DNA of 64,000 nucleotides from Flavobacteriaceae bacterium GF1 (GCA_009797885.1 WNKP01000001.1:372001-436000); one strand, 5' to 3'; shown: positions 28,328 to 37,349, counted from the first letter of the stretch. Program-made: numbers and translations. The notes: generated from the letters alone by a model not told the origin.

Positions 28328-29506
28328 ATGGATAAGTCAAAACACCAAACCATTATAGATCATTTGTATACCAATTATAAGGCCCTCATTCAGCGAAAAA
28401 ATGTGGCCATTCCCCATCCTTCAAACATTTTCACCAAATACCAATATCCCATATTGACCGCTGCCCATACGCCCTTACATTGGCGTTACGATCTAAATCC
28501 AGAAACCAATCCCCTGGTCCTGGAACGTATAGGGGTCAATGCGGCCTTCAACGCCGGAGCGATCAAATGGAACGGCAACTACGTTTTGGTGGTTCGCATG
28601 GAAGGAAAAGATCGGAAGTCCTTTTTTGCCTTTGCCGAAAGTAAAAATGGTATCGATAATTTCAACTTCTGGGATGCCCCTTTGGTGTTGCCACAAACCG
28701 ATGAACCTGATGTCAACGTCTACGACATGCGGTTGACCAAGCACGAGGATGGTTATGTGTACGGCATTTTCTGTACCGAACGCAAAGACCCGTCCGTACC
28801 GGCTTCCGATACCTCATCCGCTTTGGCCAATGCCGGGATCATTCGCTCCAGGGACCTGGTGAATTGGGAACGATTACCCGACCTGATCTCAGGTTCAAAC
28901 CAACAGCGTAATGTAACCCTTCATGAAGAATTTGTGAACGGCCGTTATGCCGTCTATACCCGGCCCCAGGATGGATTTATTGATACAGGCGCGGGTGGTG
29001 GTATTGGTCTGGGGTACATCAAAAATATGGAGCATCCCAAGGTGGAAGATGAGGTCATTATCAATCCCAAGGTCTATCACACCATCTATGAACTGAAGAA
29101 CGGTCAGGGACCTTCCCCGATCAAAACCAGGGAAGGTTGGTTGCATTTGGCCCATGGTGTTCGCAATACCGCGGCGGGATTGCGCTATGTACTCTATCTT
29201 TTTATGACCGCCCTGGACGATATTGAAAAAGTAATCCATCAACCAGGAGGCTATTTTATGGCTCCCGACGATGCCGAAATTATTGGCGATGTCGGCAATG
29301 TCCTGTTTTGCAATGGCTGGATTGCCGATGAAAATGGTGACGTATACATTTACTATGCCTCATCGGATACCCGAATGCACGTGGCCACGACGAACATCGA
29401 TACCTTGGTCGATTATTGTAAAAACACGCCCGAGGACAAATTGACTTCGGGAGGTTCCGTTGCGACCATTAGGACACTGATTGAAAACAACAAAGGGAAA
29501 TACTAG
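28328..29506 (+). CDS. GH130 4-O-beta-D-mannosyl-D-glucose phosphorylase
   Basis: 392 aa, no signal peptide, cytoplasmic. Typical GH130 subfamily 1 sequence: NIFTKYQYPILTAAHTPLHWRYDLN, RIGVNAAFNAGAI, and the catalytic D133 in VNVYDMRLTKHEDG. It uses phosphate to split mannosyl-beta-1,4-glucose into mannose 1-phosphate and glucose. The epimerase that makes its substrate from mannobiose follows 5 bases later. Man-1-P would then need a phosphomannomutase, which is not in this window. Confidence 0.94.
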   Translation: MDKSKHQTIIDHLYTNYKALIQRKNVAIPHPSNIFTKYQYPILTAAHTPLHWRYDLNPETNPLVLERIGVNAAFNAGAIKWNGNYVLVVRMEGKDRKSFFAFAESKNGIDNFNFWDAPLVLPQTDEPDVNVYDMRLTKHEDGYVYGIFCTERKDPSVPASDTSSALANAGIIRSRDLVNWERLPDLISGSNQQRNVTLHEEFVNGRYAVYTRPQDGFIDTGAGGGIGLGYIKNMEHPKVEDEVIINPKVYHTIYELKNGQGPSPIKTREGWLHLAHGVRNTAAGLRYVLYLFMTALDDIEKVIHQPGGYFMAPDDAEIIGDVGNVLFCNGWIADENGDVYIYYASSDTRMHVATTNIDTLVDYCKNTPEDKLTSGGSVATIRTLIENNKGKY

Positions 29507-29511
29507 GGGCC

Positions 29512-30702
29512 ATGGCCAATCAACCACCCATCGATTTTAAGGAAAGCCTGCAAAATGAACTCACCAACATTCTTGGGTATTGGCAGCAACATACCGTGGA
29601 CCACACCAACGGCGGTTTTTATGGACGAATTGACCACCAAAATACCGTAGATACCACCTATCCCAAGGCGATTATCCTAAACACCCGAATCCTATGGACA
29701 TTCGCACGTGCGAACAATTTCTACCAGGATGATCGGTATGCCAGGGAGTGCGACCGCGCCTTTGACTATTTATGGACCCACTTTAGGGATGTCACCCATG
29801 GCGGGGTTTTTTGGGAGGTTGATTTTTTGGGGAAACCCACCAATAAACGTAAGCAGCTCTACGCCCAGGCCTTTTGCATTTATGCGCTATCCGAATATTA
29901 CAAATACGCGAAGAAAGGGGAGGCCCTTCAATGGGCGATGGAGCTATATCAACATATTGAGGAAAAGGCCTATGACGAAGCATTTGGCGGCTATTATGAG
30001 GCTTTTGGCCAACAATGGGAACCCATTGAAGATGTACGCCTGAGTGAAAAGGACGAAAATTCCCCCAAAACCACCAACACCCACTTGCATATTCTGGAAG
30101 CCTATACCACCCTTTATGAAGTCACCCAAAATGCAGCAATCAAAAAATCCTTGGAACGATTACTACAACTATTTCAAGATAATTTGTTTGGTGAGGATGG
30201 GCATTTACAATTGTTTTTCTCCAGGGACTGGGCGGTACAATCCACCGAAATTTCCTTTGGGCATGATATTGAGGCCGTTTGGTTGCTTATCCATGGGGCT
30301 CGGACAATCGGAACCAAGGAATACCGCACAAGCTTTGAGCAATTGGGCATAGCCGTCACCAACACCTTTTTGGAAAAGGCTTTGGACAGTGATTTTGGGG
30401 TGTTGAATGCACAAGATCGTTTGACCCAAAAGATGGACGCGGACCGTCATTGGTGGCCACAGATTGAAGCGATGGTGGGACTCATCTACATTTGGAAGAT
30501 TACAGGAGAGGCCACTTATCTTGACCATGTCCTAAAGATTTGGGGCTTTACCCAAAACCATATCATTGACCACAAACAAGGTGAATGGTTTTTTAGGGTG
30601 GATGCCCATGGCCATCCCTATACCGAAGAAAATAAGGTCGGCCCGTGGAAATGCCCTTATCATAATGGTCGGGGACTGATGGAAATCCTGGAAATCCTTT
30701 AA
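29512..30702 (+). CDS. Mannobiose (cellobiose) 2-epimerase, AGE superfamily
   Basis: 396 aa, cytoplasmic (alpha/alpha)6 barrel. All expected catalytic and binding residues of cellobiose 2-epimerases are seen: R59 (ILNTRI), H251, E254 and W257 (GHDIEAVW), W315 and E319 (HWWPQIEAM), and H384 (PYHNGRG). It converts the reducing-end mannose of mannobiose into glucose, producing mannosyl-glucose for the GH130 phosphorylase. Last gene of the mannan operon; a weak AAAGC/GCTTT hairpin follows at 30708-30721. Confidence 0.94.
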   Translation: MANQPPIDFKESLQNELTNILGYWQQHTVDHTNGGFYGRIDHQNTVDTTYPKAIILNTRILWTFARANNFYQDDRYARECDRAFDYLWTHFRDVTHGGVFWEVDFLGKPTNKRKQLYAQAFCIYALSEYYKYAKKGEALQWAMELYQHIEEKAYDEAFGGYYEAFGQQWEPIEDVRLSEKDENSPKTTNTHLHILEAYTTLYEVTQNAAIKKSLERLLQLFQDNLFGEDGHLQLFFSRDWAVQSTEISFGHDIEAVWLLIHGARTIGTKEYRTSFEQLGIAVTNTFLEKALDSDFGVLNAQDRLTQKMDADRHWWPQIEAMVGLIYIWKITGEATYLDHVLKIWGFTQNHIIDHKQGEWFFRVDAHGHPYTEENKVGPWKCPYHNGRGLMEILEIL

Positions 30703-30780
30703 CTTTAAAAGCATGTGCTTTCGGTTATCTTAATTTTGCATCTTTACGCTATTTTTCAATGTAATGGGAAGTACTGACAG

Positions 30781-31539
30781 ATGATAAAACTCTTTCGAAG
30801 CATACGATTCAACGTATTGGAGAACAATAGGATTGGAACCTATTTAAAATACGCTGTAGGCGAAATTGTGCTGGTGGTCATTGGAATTCTATTGGCCCTT
30901 CAAATCAACAACTGGAGCGAAGCGCGAAAACGGAAAGTCGAGGAAAAAGAGTTATTGAACGCCCTAATCGAGGACTTTTCCCAAAATAAACTTAGAATAG
31001 AGCATACGATTGACAAAGAAACCGATGTGGTTAAAATGAGTACCTCGCTGATTAAAGCAATGCAATCCAATAGAACGGACATCCCTCTGGATTCCATTCG
31101 GTTTTGGGTGGCTTCTGGGGCCAAATCATGGTGGAAAACGGAATTTGTAACAGGCACCTATGATGCCATGATAAGCTCTGGCAAAATAGAAATTTTGGAA
31201 AGCGATGACCTAAAAAGGGTACTTTCCCAGTTTTCCGCGGATATTGATTCAGGATTCGAGGATCACTATGAATCCATGAATTATTTAATAGCCATGAACA
31301 AAATATCGGCGGATATCACCCCAGCCCTAATCCATGATTCCCAAAGTAAAGAATTGGGGGTAGTGGTTACCAATGATGATTTTGATGTATCGGTAAAAAA
31401 GCTTTTGGAAAACGATACCTATCTTGGGTTACTCATATCAAAAACATGGCTCGAAACCCTTAGAATTGATTATCAGCAAAAATTGAAGGCATATATCAAT
31501 GAAATCATTTCAATATGTCGCTCAGAATCCGCTAAATAA
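30781..31539 (+). CDS. DUF6090 family membrane protein
   Basis: 252 aa. The N-terminal signature MIKLFRSIRFNVLENNRIGTYLKYAVGEIVLVVIGILLALQINNW is that of DUF6090: one membrane helix (about 26-44) followed by a helical, probably coiled-coil domain. Such genes are very common and often multicopy in Flavobacteriaceae; their function is unknown. A TAATTTTG -7-like element lies at 30731-30738 without a clear -33. The frame after the stop stays open to 31644 (see next entry). Confidence 0.88.
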   Translation: MIKLFRSIRFNVLENNRIGTYLKYAVGEIVLVVIGILLALQINNWSEARKRKVEEKELLNALIEDFSQNKLRIEHTIDKETDVVKMSTSLIKAMQSNRTDIPLDSIRFWVASGAKSWWKTEFVTGTYDAMISSGKIEILESDDLKRVLSQFSADIDSGFEDHYESMNYLIAMNKISADITPALIHDSQSKELGVVVTNDDFDVSVKKLLENDTYLGLLISKTWLETLRIDYQQKLKAYINEIISICRSESAK

Positions 31540-31644
31540 AGAGGACCCTATGCTCTTGACAAGGACCATTTGAAAAATAAAAAACCACCATTAGGGGCTG
31601 ATGGCAATCCTGAAGCTGCTGTTGTAACCGATAAGAAAGTTTAA
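31540..31644 (+). pseudogene. Coding-like relic directly after DUF6090
   Basis: In the same frame as the DUF6090 gene, past its TAA, 34 sense codons run to a TAA at 31642. The translation ends LGADGNPEAAVVTDKKV and has a protein-like composition. It has no start codon of its own. It may be the tail of a lost gene or a former extension; it could also be chance. It lies at the edge of the AT-rich insert. Confidence 0.25.
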
Positions 31645-31703
31645 AACAGAACAGTTTTTGGTATCAAGACAGATAATGGAAATATGATCAATGATTACAT
31701 ACA

Positions 31704-32975
31704 ATGATAATGTACAAGCAAAAAAGTATAAAAAAAACATCACTTTATATTATAGTCGTTTTATCCTTATTTGTTTCGTGTACAGAAACGAGTAGGAAAA
31801 ATATAAATCCTAAAAGCAAAGATGAAGAGATAAAAAGTTTACTGGATTTTTTCATTAATAACGCTTATCAGTCAGAATTGGGTACATATTACTCTGAAGT
31901 TAATAATACAGGTGAAGTAGTATCAGGTAAAGTTTTTAATGTTGCCTTAAGTAGACTGATTTATGGATTATCATACTCAAGCATTATAGATTCCTCCAAT
32001 CTAAAGAAAGCTCAAGAGGCTGCAAACTTTCAAATGGATAAACTAATTGCCAAAGATTCGCTAGGCCCCTATTTTGTTTCTTTTTTTGACTTGAGGACAA
32101 ATATGCCAGATAGTTCTTTAAACCTGGATATATGGCAGCAAGCTTATGGACTTTGTGGTTTATCAGAATTATACAGAAATAGCCCTAATGAAGATTTGTT
32201 ATCTCGGATTCATCAGTTCCATGATAGCTTTCTGAAAAGATTCTACGATGATAAAAACGGTGGGGTTTTTGGCAATTATGAAAAAAACGAAAAAGTTGAA
32301 GGTAGTAAAACCTTGCAATCCCTTATATATCCTATTACTGCCTATATGGAAAATCTATGGTCTGCAGATACTGCCAACAGATATAAATATGAACCCTATT
32401 TAAAAGAGAATATTCGTATTGCCTTCGAAAAAGGGTGGAACAAAGATTTAGGTTGGGTAAACACTAAATTTGACGACAACTGGAATCCTTGCCAGGATTT
32501 ATCACCTGATTCTACCTGCTTTAATGTCACCCCAGGACATAATTTCCAATTTGCATCTGTACTCCTGAGAGCAAGACATTGGGACTTTTTGACAAAAGAA
32601 GAACAAATGCAATATCGAAAACTTGGAATGGATATTTTAATCACAACTTTAAATAAATCCATCTTCCCTGTAAATGATTTGTCCCAAGGCTTTTATAGTG
32701 AAGTAAATCGGGTAACCAATGAGGTTATGGACAAAAGAAAAACCTGGTGGCAACATTGTGAGGCATTAATAGCGCTTTCCTTAACCGATGACAAGTTTGA
32801 AGTAAAATCGGAAAACTTGAAGAAATTCTATTTTAATACTTTTCCTGACCGAAACAATGGAGGTGAATTCTTTTTTGTAGATGAGAATAATATCCCACAA
32901 ATTGATGAATTAAAAGGCAGTATTGGTAAGTCCGCATACCATACAATTGAGATGATTAGATTTTTAGAAAAGTAA
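31704..32975 (+). CDS. Exported AGE-superfamily (epimerase-like) lipoprotein
   Basis: 423 aa lipoprotein with lipobox at C26 (SLFVSCTET). The body is a helical repeat barrel like N-acylglucosamine/cellobiose 2-epimerases. H279 (PGHNFQF) aligns with H251 of the enzyme at 29512, W349 and E353 (WWQHCEAL) with W315 and E319, and H413 (SAYHTIEM) with H384. The catalytic E254 and W257 positions are Q282 and S285 here, so activity may be altered. AGE enzymes are usually cytoplasmic; an exported one is unusual. The DNA is much richer in A+T than its neighbours, suggesting transfer. It may act on mannan-derived sugars, by position only. Confidence 0.72.
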   Translation: MIMYKQKSIKKTSLYIIVVLSLFVSCTETSRKNINPKSKDEEIKSLLDFFINNAYQSELGTYYSEVNNTGEVVSGKVFNVALSRLIYGLSYSSIIDSSNLKKAQEAANFQMDKLIAKDSLGPYFVSFFDLRTNMPDSSLNLDIWQQAYGLCGLSELYRNSPNEDLLSRIHQFHDSFLKRFYDDKNGGVFGNYEKNEKVEGSKTLQSLIYPITAYMENLWSADTANRYKYEPYLKENIRIAFEKGWNKDLGWVNTKFDDNWNPCQDLSPDSTCFNVTPGHNFQFASVLLRARHWDFLTKEEQMQYRKLGMDILITTLNKSIFPVNDLSQGFYSEVNRVTNEVMDKRKTWWQHCEALIALSLTDDKFEVKSENLKKFYFNTFPDRNNGGEFFFVDENNIPQIDELKGSIGKSAYHTIEMIRFLEK

Positions 32976-32986
32976 AGTCTGATTAC

Positions 32987-33199
32987 GTGAAGCCTTTGAA
33001 ATACTTGACTCAGTTCCTTAACATTATTGGGATAGTGATTGCACTTGGTTTAATCTTTATTAAATCGGATTGGATTATTGCCATTACATATTTTATGTTT
33101 CGCCTAATCTCACATGTTTATTTCAAAGTGAAAAGTGAAGAAGAACTTAGTCCCTTGAGCAGTAAGTTTCTGAAAATGGAAAAAATGCTTAAGAAGTAA
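32987..33199 (+). CDS. Small membrane protein of unknown function
   Basis: 70 aa from GTG at 32987, 11 bases after the AGE-like lipoprotein and with the same AT-rich composition. Two hydrophobic segments (about 8-25 and 29-47) are followed by a charged tail (KVKSEEEL, KMEKMLKK). I do not recognise the family. Co-transcription with the lipoprotein is likely from the spacing. Confidence 0.6.
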   Translation: MKPLKYLTQFLNIIGIVIALGLIFIKSDWIIAITYFMFRLISHVYFKVKSEEELSPLSSKFLKMEKMLKK

Positions 33200-33321
33200 A
33201 ACTACACACAACAAGAGCCATTGATTTACCCACCCAACGAGTCGGTAAATAGCCCCTTTTCGTTAACTTCAAGCGGATAAACGACTGGATTTGCTATCCT
33301 GCGACACCTAATTCTATTGGT

Positions 33322-33798
33322 TTGAAGGAAATAAAAGTCAAAAAAGGGGAAATTCTACAACGTAGTGGTGAGTTGCACACCAAGGTTTACCATGTTAAAT
33401 CCGGTTTACTCCGAAGCTATTCCATTGACAAAAATGGCCGGGAAAACATTTTCATGTTTGCGCCGGAAAATTGGGTTATTGCGGACACCAATGATCCCAA
33501 AATTCCATCGGTTTTGTTTATTGACGCCCTCGAAGATTCCATTGTTACCGTTTTACCCAAAGACTTGAAAAGGGAAAAAGAAAATATTGCAGCGTTGACC
33601 AAAAGACTCCATGTGCTTCAAAATAGGATCCTAATGCTCATCAGTTCAAATGCAATTGAACGGTATGAACATTTTGTACATACCTACCCCAGTATTGTCC
33701 AACGAGTGCCCCAACGGATGATCGCCTCATATCTTGGTGTCACCCCGGAAACATTAAGCGCGGCAAAAAACAAACGGCATAAGGAGAGAAATACCTGA
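33322..33798 (+). CDS. Crp/Fnr-type regulator, short N-terminus
   Basis: 158 aa if the TTG at 33322 is the start; the nearest upstream in-frame stop is at 33250 and there is no ATG. The cyclic-nucleotide-binding fold is evident (KKGEILQRSGELHTKVYHVKSGLLRSY) and the C-terminal helix-turn-helix reads PQRMIASYLGVTPETLSAAK. Bacteroidota relatives are usually about 190 aa, so roughly 25-30 residues of the leading helix are missing; either the start is non-standard or the gene is slightly truncated. No cAMP-binding Arg/Ser pair is evident. Target unknown; the palindrome at 33826 may be a site. Confidence 0.75.
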   Translation: MKEIKVKKGEILQRSGELHTKVYHVKSGLLRSYSIDKNGRENIFMFAPENWVIADTNDPKIPSVLFIDALEDSIVTVLPKDLKREKENIAALTKRLHVLQNRILMLISSNAIERYEHFVHTYPSIVQRVPQRMIASYLGVTPETLSAAKNKRHKERNT

Positions 33799-33825
33799 TT
33801 TCTTATGAAATCATAATGCATGGTA

Positions 33826-33841
33826 TTTATGGGCCCATAAA
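33826..33841. promoter_or_regulatory. Perfect 16-bp palindrome
   Basis: TTTATGGG followed by its exact reverse complement, between the Crp-like gene and the membrane protein at 33886. It is too compact for a stable RNA hairpin and better suited to a dimeric DNA-binding protein. Not assigned. Confidence 0.35.
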
Positions 33842-33885
33842 CTTTGTGCCCAATAGTCAATGCATAACGAAATCACGTTTGGATC

Positions 33886-34341
33886 ATGAAAACAACCAGC
33901 ATTCTTTTAAAAATATCGGCCGTCCTATGGTTTATCTGGGGGGCCGTACACATTTTTGCAGGGGTTATGACGGACAAGTTTATCCTAAGTGGGGATATTG
34001 CCGGAGCAATTGGCGGTATCGCCGATAAGGTCGATCCCAGTGTACTACAACTAAATTACCCGGATGCCGCCGGAGCGGTAATTGGTCAACACGGGTTTAA
34101 TCTTCTTTGGATTGGACTCACCACCCTCATCTGTTGCTTTTATGTTTGGAAAGGAAGTAAAAATGCCATCTTTTTGGCAGCCTTGGTCGGTGGATTGGCG
34201 GATTTGGGCTATTTTCTTTTTATGGATTTGGGAGGATACGTGCATTTTGTGCCGGGAACGGTGATGACCCTGGTTTCAGGTTCGGCCATCATTTTAAGCT
34301 TTATTGCCCATTTCAAAACAGCAGGTTTGAAAGAGGAATAA
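33886..34341 (+). CDS. Four-helix membrane protein, function unknown
   Basis: 151 aa with four hydrophobic segments (about 7-28, 64-88, 94-112, 119-143) and a GQHGFNLLWIG stretch between the first two. Such small proteins are widespread in Bacteroidota and annotated only as hypothetical or integral membrane proteins. It follows the Crp-like regulator by 87 bp, so it may be its target. No enzyme motif is visible. Confidence 0.7.
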   Translation: MKTTSILLKISAVLWFIWGAVHIFAGVMTDKFILSGDIAGAIGGIADKVDPSVLQLNYPDAAGAVIGQHGFNLLWIGLTTLICCFYVWKGSKNAIFLAALVGGLADLGYFLFMDLGGYVHFVPGTVMTLVSGSAIILSFIAHFKTAGLKEE

Positions 34342-34440
34342 AAACGGTGTATTTTAACTGCGATTATTAGCCTTGACACACCCAGGGAGCATACACCAAT
34401 GCGGGGTAGCTGTCAAAGGCAGGACTAAAATGCACGATAC

Positions 34441-34740
34441 GTGGACGGCAAAATCAACTATACCTTTGTAACCAAAATGTGGCAACACGCTCCACCAGGA
34501 GGTTGGTATTTTGTCTCCCTCCCTAAAACAATATCCAAAGAAATCCGGGAGCATTTAAAATGGCAGGAAGAAGGTTGGGGAAGAATGAAGGCGATTGCAC
34601 AAATCGCGGGACTCCAATGGGACACCGCCATTTGGTTCGATACCAAAATGGGGACCTACTTACTCCCCATTAAGGCCGAAATTAGGGCAAAATCGAATCT
34701 TGAAATCCACAGGGAATTTGAAATGGCCATTTGGGTCTGA
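34441..34740 (+). CDS. DUF1905 domain protein
   Basis: 99 aa from GTG at 34441. The whole length matches the DUF1905 pattern: an opening strand, then APPGGWYFVSLPKTISKEIRE, GWGRMKAIAQIAG, and a terminal TYLLPIKAEIRAKSNLE. DUF1905 proteins are small beta-barrels of unknown function, often linked to YdeI-like domains; none is attached here. It converges on glyS, 37 bp apart. Confidence 0.8.
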   Translation: MDGKINYTFVTKMWQHAPPGGWYFVSLPKTISKEIREHLKWQEEGWGRMKAIAQIAGLQWDTAIWFDTKMGTYLLPIKAEIRAKSNLEIHREFEMAIWV

Positions 34741-34777
34741 AAAAAATACTCCAAATGCGCTTAGGGGAAAGCTTAGG

Positions 34778-36319
34778 TCAAATCCGCTGCAACCACTCCT
34801 TCATTTCCACTTCCTTGGCAATAATCCCTTTGATCGCCGAGATAGCGACCCGTTGCTGTTCCATGGTATCGCGATGGCGAATGGTCACGGTATCATCTTC
34901 CAACGTTTGGTGGTCCACGGTAATGCAGAAGGGTGTTCCCGCTGCATCCTGACGGCGGTAACGACGCCCAACGGCATCCTTTTCGTCATAGGCTATAGTA
35001 AAGTCCCATTTTAGGTCGTCGACCAATTTTTGGGCCACCTCCGGAAGGCCATCACGCTTTAATAAGGGTAAAATGGCAGCCTTGGTCGGGGCCAATACCG
35101 CCGGCAATTTCAATACGGTCCGAGTGGTATTGTTTTCCAATTCCTCTTCCTGTAACGAATTGGAGAACACGGCCAAGAACATACGATCCAAACCTATGGA
35201 CGTTTCCAACACATAGGGCACATAGTTCTTGTTTTCCTCCGGGTCAAAATACTGGAGTTTTTTGCCGGAGTATTTTTCATGGTTGGCCAAATCAAAGTCC
35301 GTACGGGAGTGGATGCCTTCCAATTCCTTGAAACCAAAAGGGAACTTAAATTCAATATCGGCCGCCGCATCCGCGTAATGCGCTAATTTCTCATGGTCAT
35401 GGAAGCGGTAGTTATCAGCGCCCATGCCCAAAGAAAGGTGCCACTTCATTCGCTTTTCCTTCCAGGTTTCGTACCATTCCTTTTGGGTGCCGGGTTTGAT
35501 GAAGTATTGCATCTCCATCTGTTCAAACTCGCGCATGCGGAAAATAAATTGGCGAGCCACAATTTCATTTCGAAAAGCTTTTCCCGTTTGGGCAATTCCA
35601 AAGGGAATCTTCATACGACCGGTTTTCTGCACGTTCAAAAAGTTCACAAAAATCCCCTGGGCCGTTTCTGGACGTAGGTATAAATCCATGGCACTATCGG
35701 CGGTGGAGCCCAATTTGGTGCCGAACATCAAATTGAACTGCTTCACATCCGTCCAGTTTTTGGAACCCGAAAGCGGACAGACAATCCCCAATTCTTCAAT
35801 TAAGGCTTTTACATCGGCCAAATCCTCATTTTCCAAGGATTTCCCAAGTCGTTTTAAAATGTTCCCTGCTTTTTCCTGATAGCCCAAAACACGTGGGTTG
35901 GTCGCAAGGAACTGCTCCTTATCAAAGGCATCCCCAAAACGTTTGGCCGCTTTGGTGACTTCCTTATCGATTTTGGCCTCAATTTTGGCGACATGGTCCT
36001 CCACCAAAACATCGGCCCGGTATCTTTTTTTGGAATCCTTGTTGTCTATCAAGGGGTCGTTAAAGGCATCTACGTGACCTGAAGCCTTCCAGGTGGTGGG
36101 ATGCATAAAAATAGCGGCATCGATCCCAACGATGTTGTCATTGAGCTGCACCATGGCCTGCCACCAATATTCCCGGATGTTCTTTTTGAGCTCTGCCCCA
36201 TTTTGACCGTAATCATAAACAGCACTCAGACCATCATAAATTTCACTGGATTGGAATATATAGCCATACTCCTTTGCATGGGAGATGACCTTTTTAAAAA
36301 TGTCTTCGTGATTTGCCAT
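34778..36319 (-). CDS. glyS: Glycine--tRNA ligase (dimeric, eukaryote/archaea-like type)
   Basis: 513 aa single-chain class II synthetase. It has class II motif 2 (FRNEIVARQFIFRMREFEQMEMQYF) and motif 3 (GLDRMFLAVF), and the anticodon-binding domain at the C-terminus (APTKAAILPLLKRDG onward). The N-terminal YIFQSSEIYDGLSAVYDYGQNGAELKKN is characteristic. Length fits the alpha2 form found in Bacteroidota, not the alpha2beta2 GlyQ/GlyS form. It charges tRNA-Gly in the cytoplasm. Nearby on the minus strand is a TACTTTTG element just before the ATG. Confidence 0.96.
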   Translation of the reverse strand: MANHEDIFKKVISHAKEYGYIFQSSEIYDGLSAVYDYGQNGAELKKNIREYWWQAMVQLNDNIVGIDAAIFMHPTTWKASGHVDAFNDPLIDNKDSKKRYRADVLVEDHVAKIEAKIDKEVTKAAKRFGDAFDKEQFLATNPRVLGYQEKAGNILKRLGKSLENEDLADVKALIEELGIVCPLSGSKNWTDVKQFNLMFGTKLGSTADSAMDLYLRPETAQGIFVNFLNVQKTGRMKIPFGIAQTGKAFRNEIVARQFIFRMREFEQMEMQYFIKPGTQKEWYETWKEKRMKWHLSLGMGADNYRFHDHEKLAHYADAAADIEFKFPFGFKELEGIHSRTDFDLANHEKYSGKKLQYFDPEENKNYVPYVLETSIGLDRMFLAVFSNSLQEEELENNTTRTVLKLPAVLAPTKAAILPLLKRDGLPEVAQKLVDDLKWDFTIAYDEKDAVGRRYRRQDAAGTPFCITVDHQTLEDDTVTIRHRDTMEQQRVAISAIKGIIAKEVEMKEWLQRI

Positions 36320-36324
36320 AGGGG

Positions 36325-36332
36325 CAAAAGTA
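36325..36332 (-). promoter_or_regulatory. Possible -7 element for glyS
   Basis: On the minus strand TACTTTTG (36332-36325) fits TAnnTTTG and ends 6 bases before the ATG at 36319. No TTG is found 17-23 bases upstream. If used, the mRNA would be almost leaderless, as predicted for the TonB receptor at 1623. Confidence 0.3.
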
Positions 36333-36452
36333 AAACAATAGGGTAAATCTAAAAACGAAAAAAATCAGGAGCTTAAAATTGTGGTTTCCACACACCACCA
36401 CTACACTGTTACTTTGTTCTTTGAAAGGCGGCCCCAGTGTCTAGGGAACCTC

Positions 36453-37349
36453 TTATTTCAACTGAAATTCGGAAGAGGAAAGGAGTCGTTGGTCCTCAAA
36501 AATGTTGAGGGTATAGATTCCTGGTTCAAGCGACCCTTCGGGCACGGTAATGGCATCACAAAAACTGACCTCTTTTCCCAAATAGACCACCTCAACCCTT
36601 TTGCTGTAGGTATTCCCCCCAACCGAAACCACATTGGCATTATCTTCAATCACGGCCATATCCGGATTCAGGAACTGAAGGTAAATGACCTTTATTTCGT
36701 TGATCTCATTTGGATTGCCCTGTATGGTGGCACATCCCCGTAGTTTTTCAATGACATCCGCTTTGTTCGTCTTTAAAGGCCTCCCGGCGCGAAGTCGAAA
36801 ACCACTTCCTTCGGAGTTCTCCATTTTGAGATAGCTCTTTATCTTGAGTTCCTTGGCCAATTCCTGGTTCTTTTGCCTGGCCAGGGCCTCTGCCTGGGCC
36901 AATGTACTGGTCTTACCACGCAGTTCCTCAATCTGCCTAAGGGTACGTTCATATTTCTGGGTCAACAGGGAGTTATTGTAGCGAAGAAAATTATTCTTCA
37001 ATTTTAAACTGTCAAATCTGGCTTCCAAGACCCGCAATGCCTTTCGGTCCTCTTTTAGCTTTATAACGTTAAAGTTCAATTGCCCAACGGAATCCAATAA
37101 TTGCTGTATCCGAAATTTTGAGGTCTGTAGTTCAATATCATTGACCTCATTCAATCCAGAGAGTCGGTCCACCTCTGCCTTCATCAAGGTCAAATCCTTC
37201 ACCAAAAGCTTTTTTTCATCCTCCAGATATCCCAACTCGTTTTGGGACTGTGCATAGCTATAATAAAACGCAATAAGGATTGCAATAATTACCGCCACCA
37301 ATGCCGCAAGTATAATCTTATAATTGAAAGTGGTATCTTGGGATTCCAT
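36453..37349 (-). CDS. Membrane-anchored coiled-coil protein, function unknown
   Basis: 298 aa. One membrane helix (about 10-31) is followed by a long heptad-rich coiled coil (about 36-165) and a C-terminal beta-rich domain (about 180-298; VEVVYLGKEVSF, LEPGIYTLNIFEDQ). It is a type II topology protein facing the periplasm. I know this architecture only from uncharacterised flavobacterial proteins; a role in the cell envelope is a guess. It diverges from the comF-like gene with only 38 bp between starts. Confidence 0.75.
   Translation of the reverse strand: MESQDTTFNYKIILAALVAVIIAILIAFYYSYAQSQNELGYLEDEKKLLVKDLTLMKAEVDRLSGLNEVNDIELQTSKFRIQQLLDSVGQLNFNVIKLKEDRKALRVLEARFDSLKLKNNFLRYNNSLLTQKYERTLRQIEELRGKTSTLAQAEALARQKNQELAKELKIKSYLKMENSEGSGFRLRAGRPLKTNKADVIEKLRGCATIQGNPNEINEIKVIYLQFLNPDMAVIEDNANVVSVGGNTYSKRVEVVYLGKEVSFCDAITVPEGSLEPGIYTLNIFEDQRLLSSSEFQLK

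Noticed and set aside
35424-35879. 151-codon plus-strand frame opposite glyS
   Set aside because: Shadow of the conserved synthetase gene.
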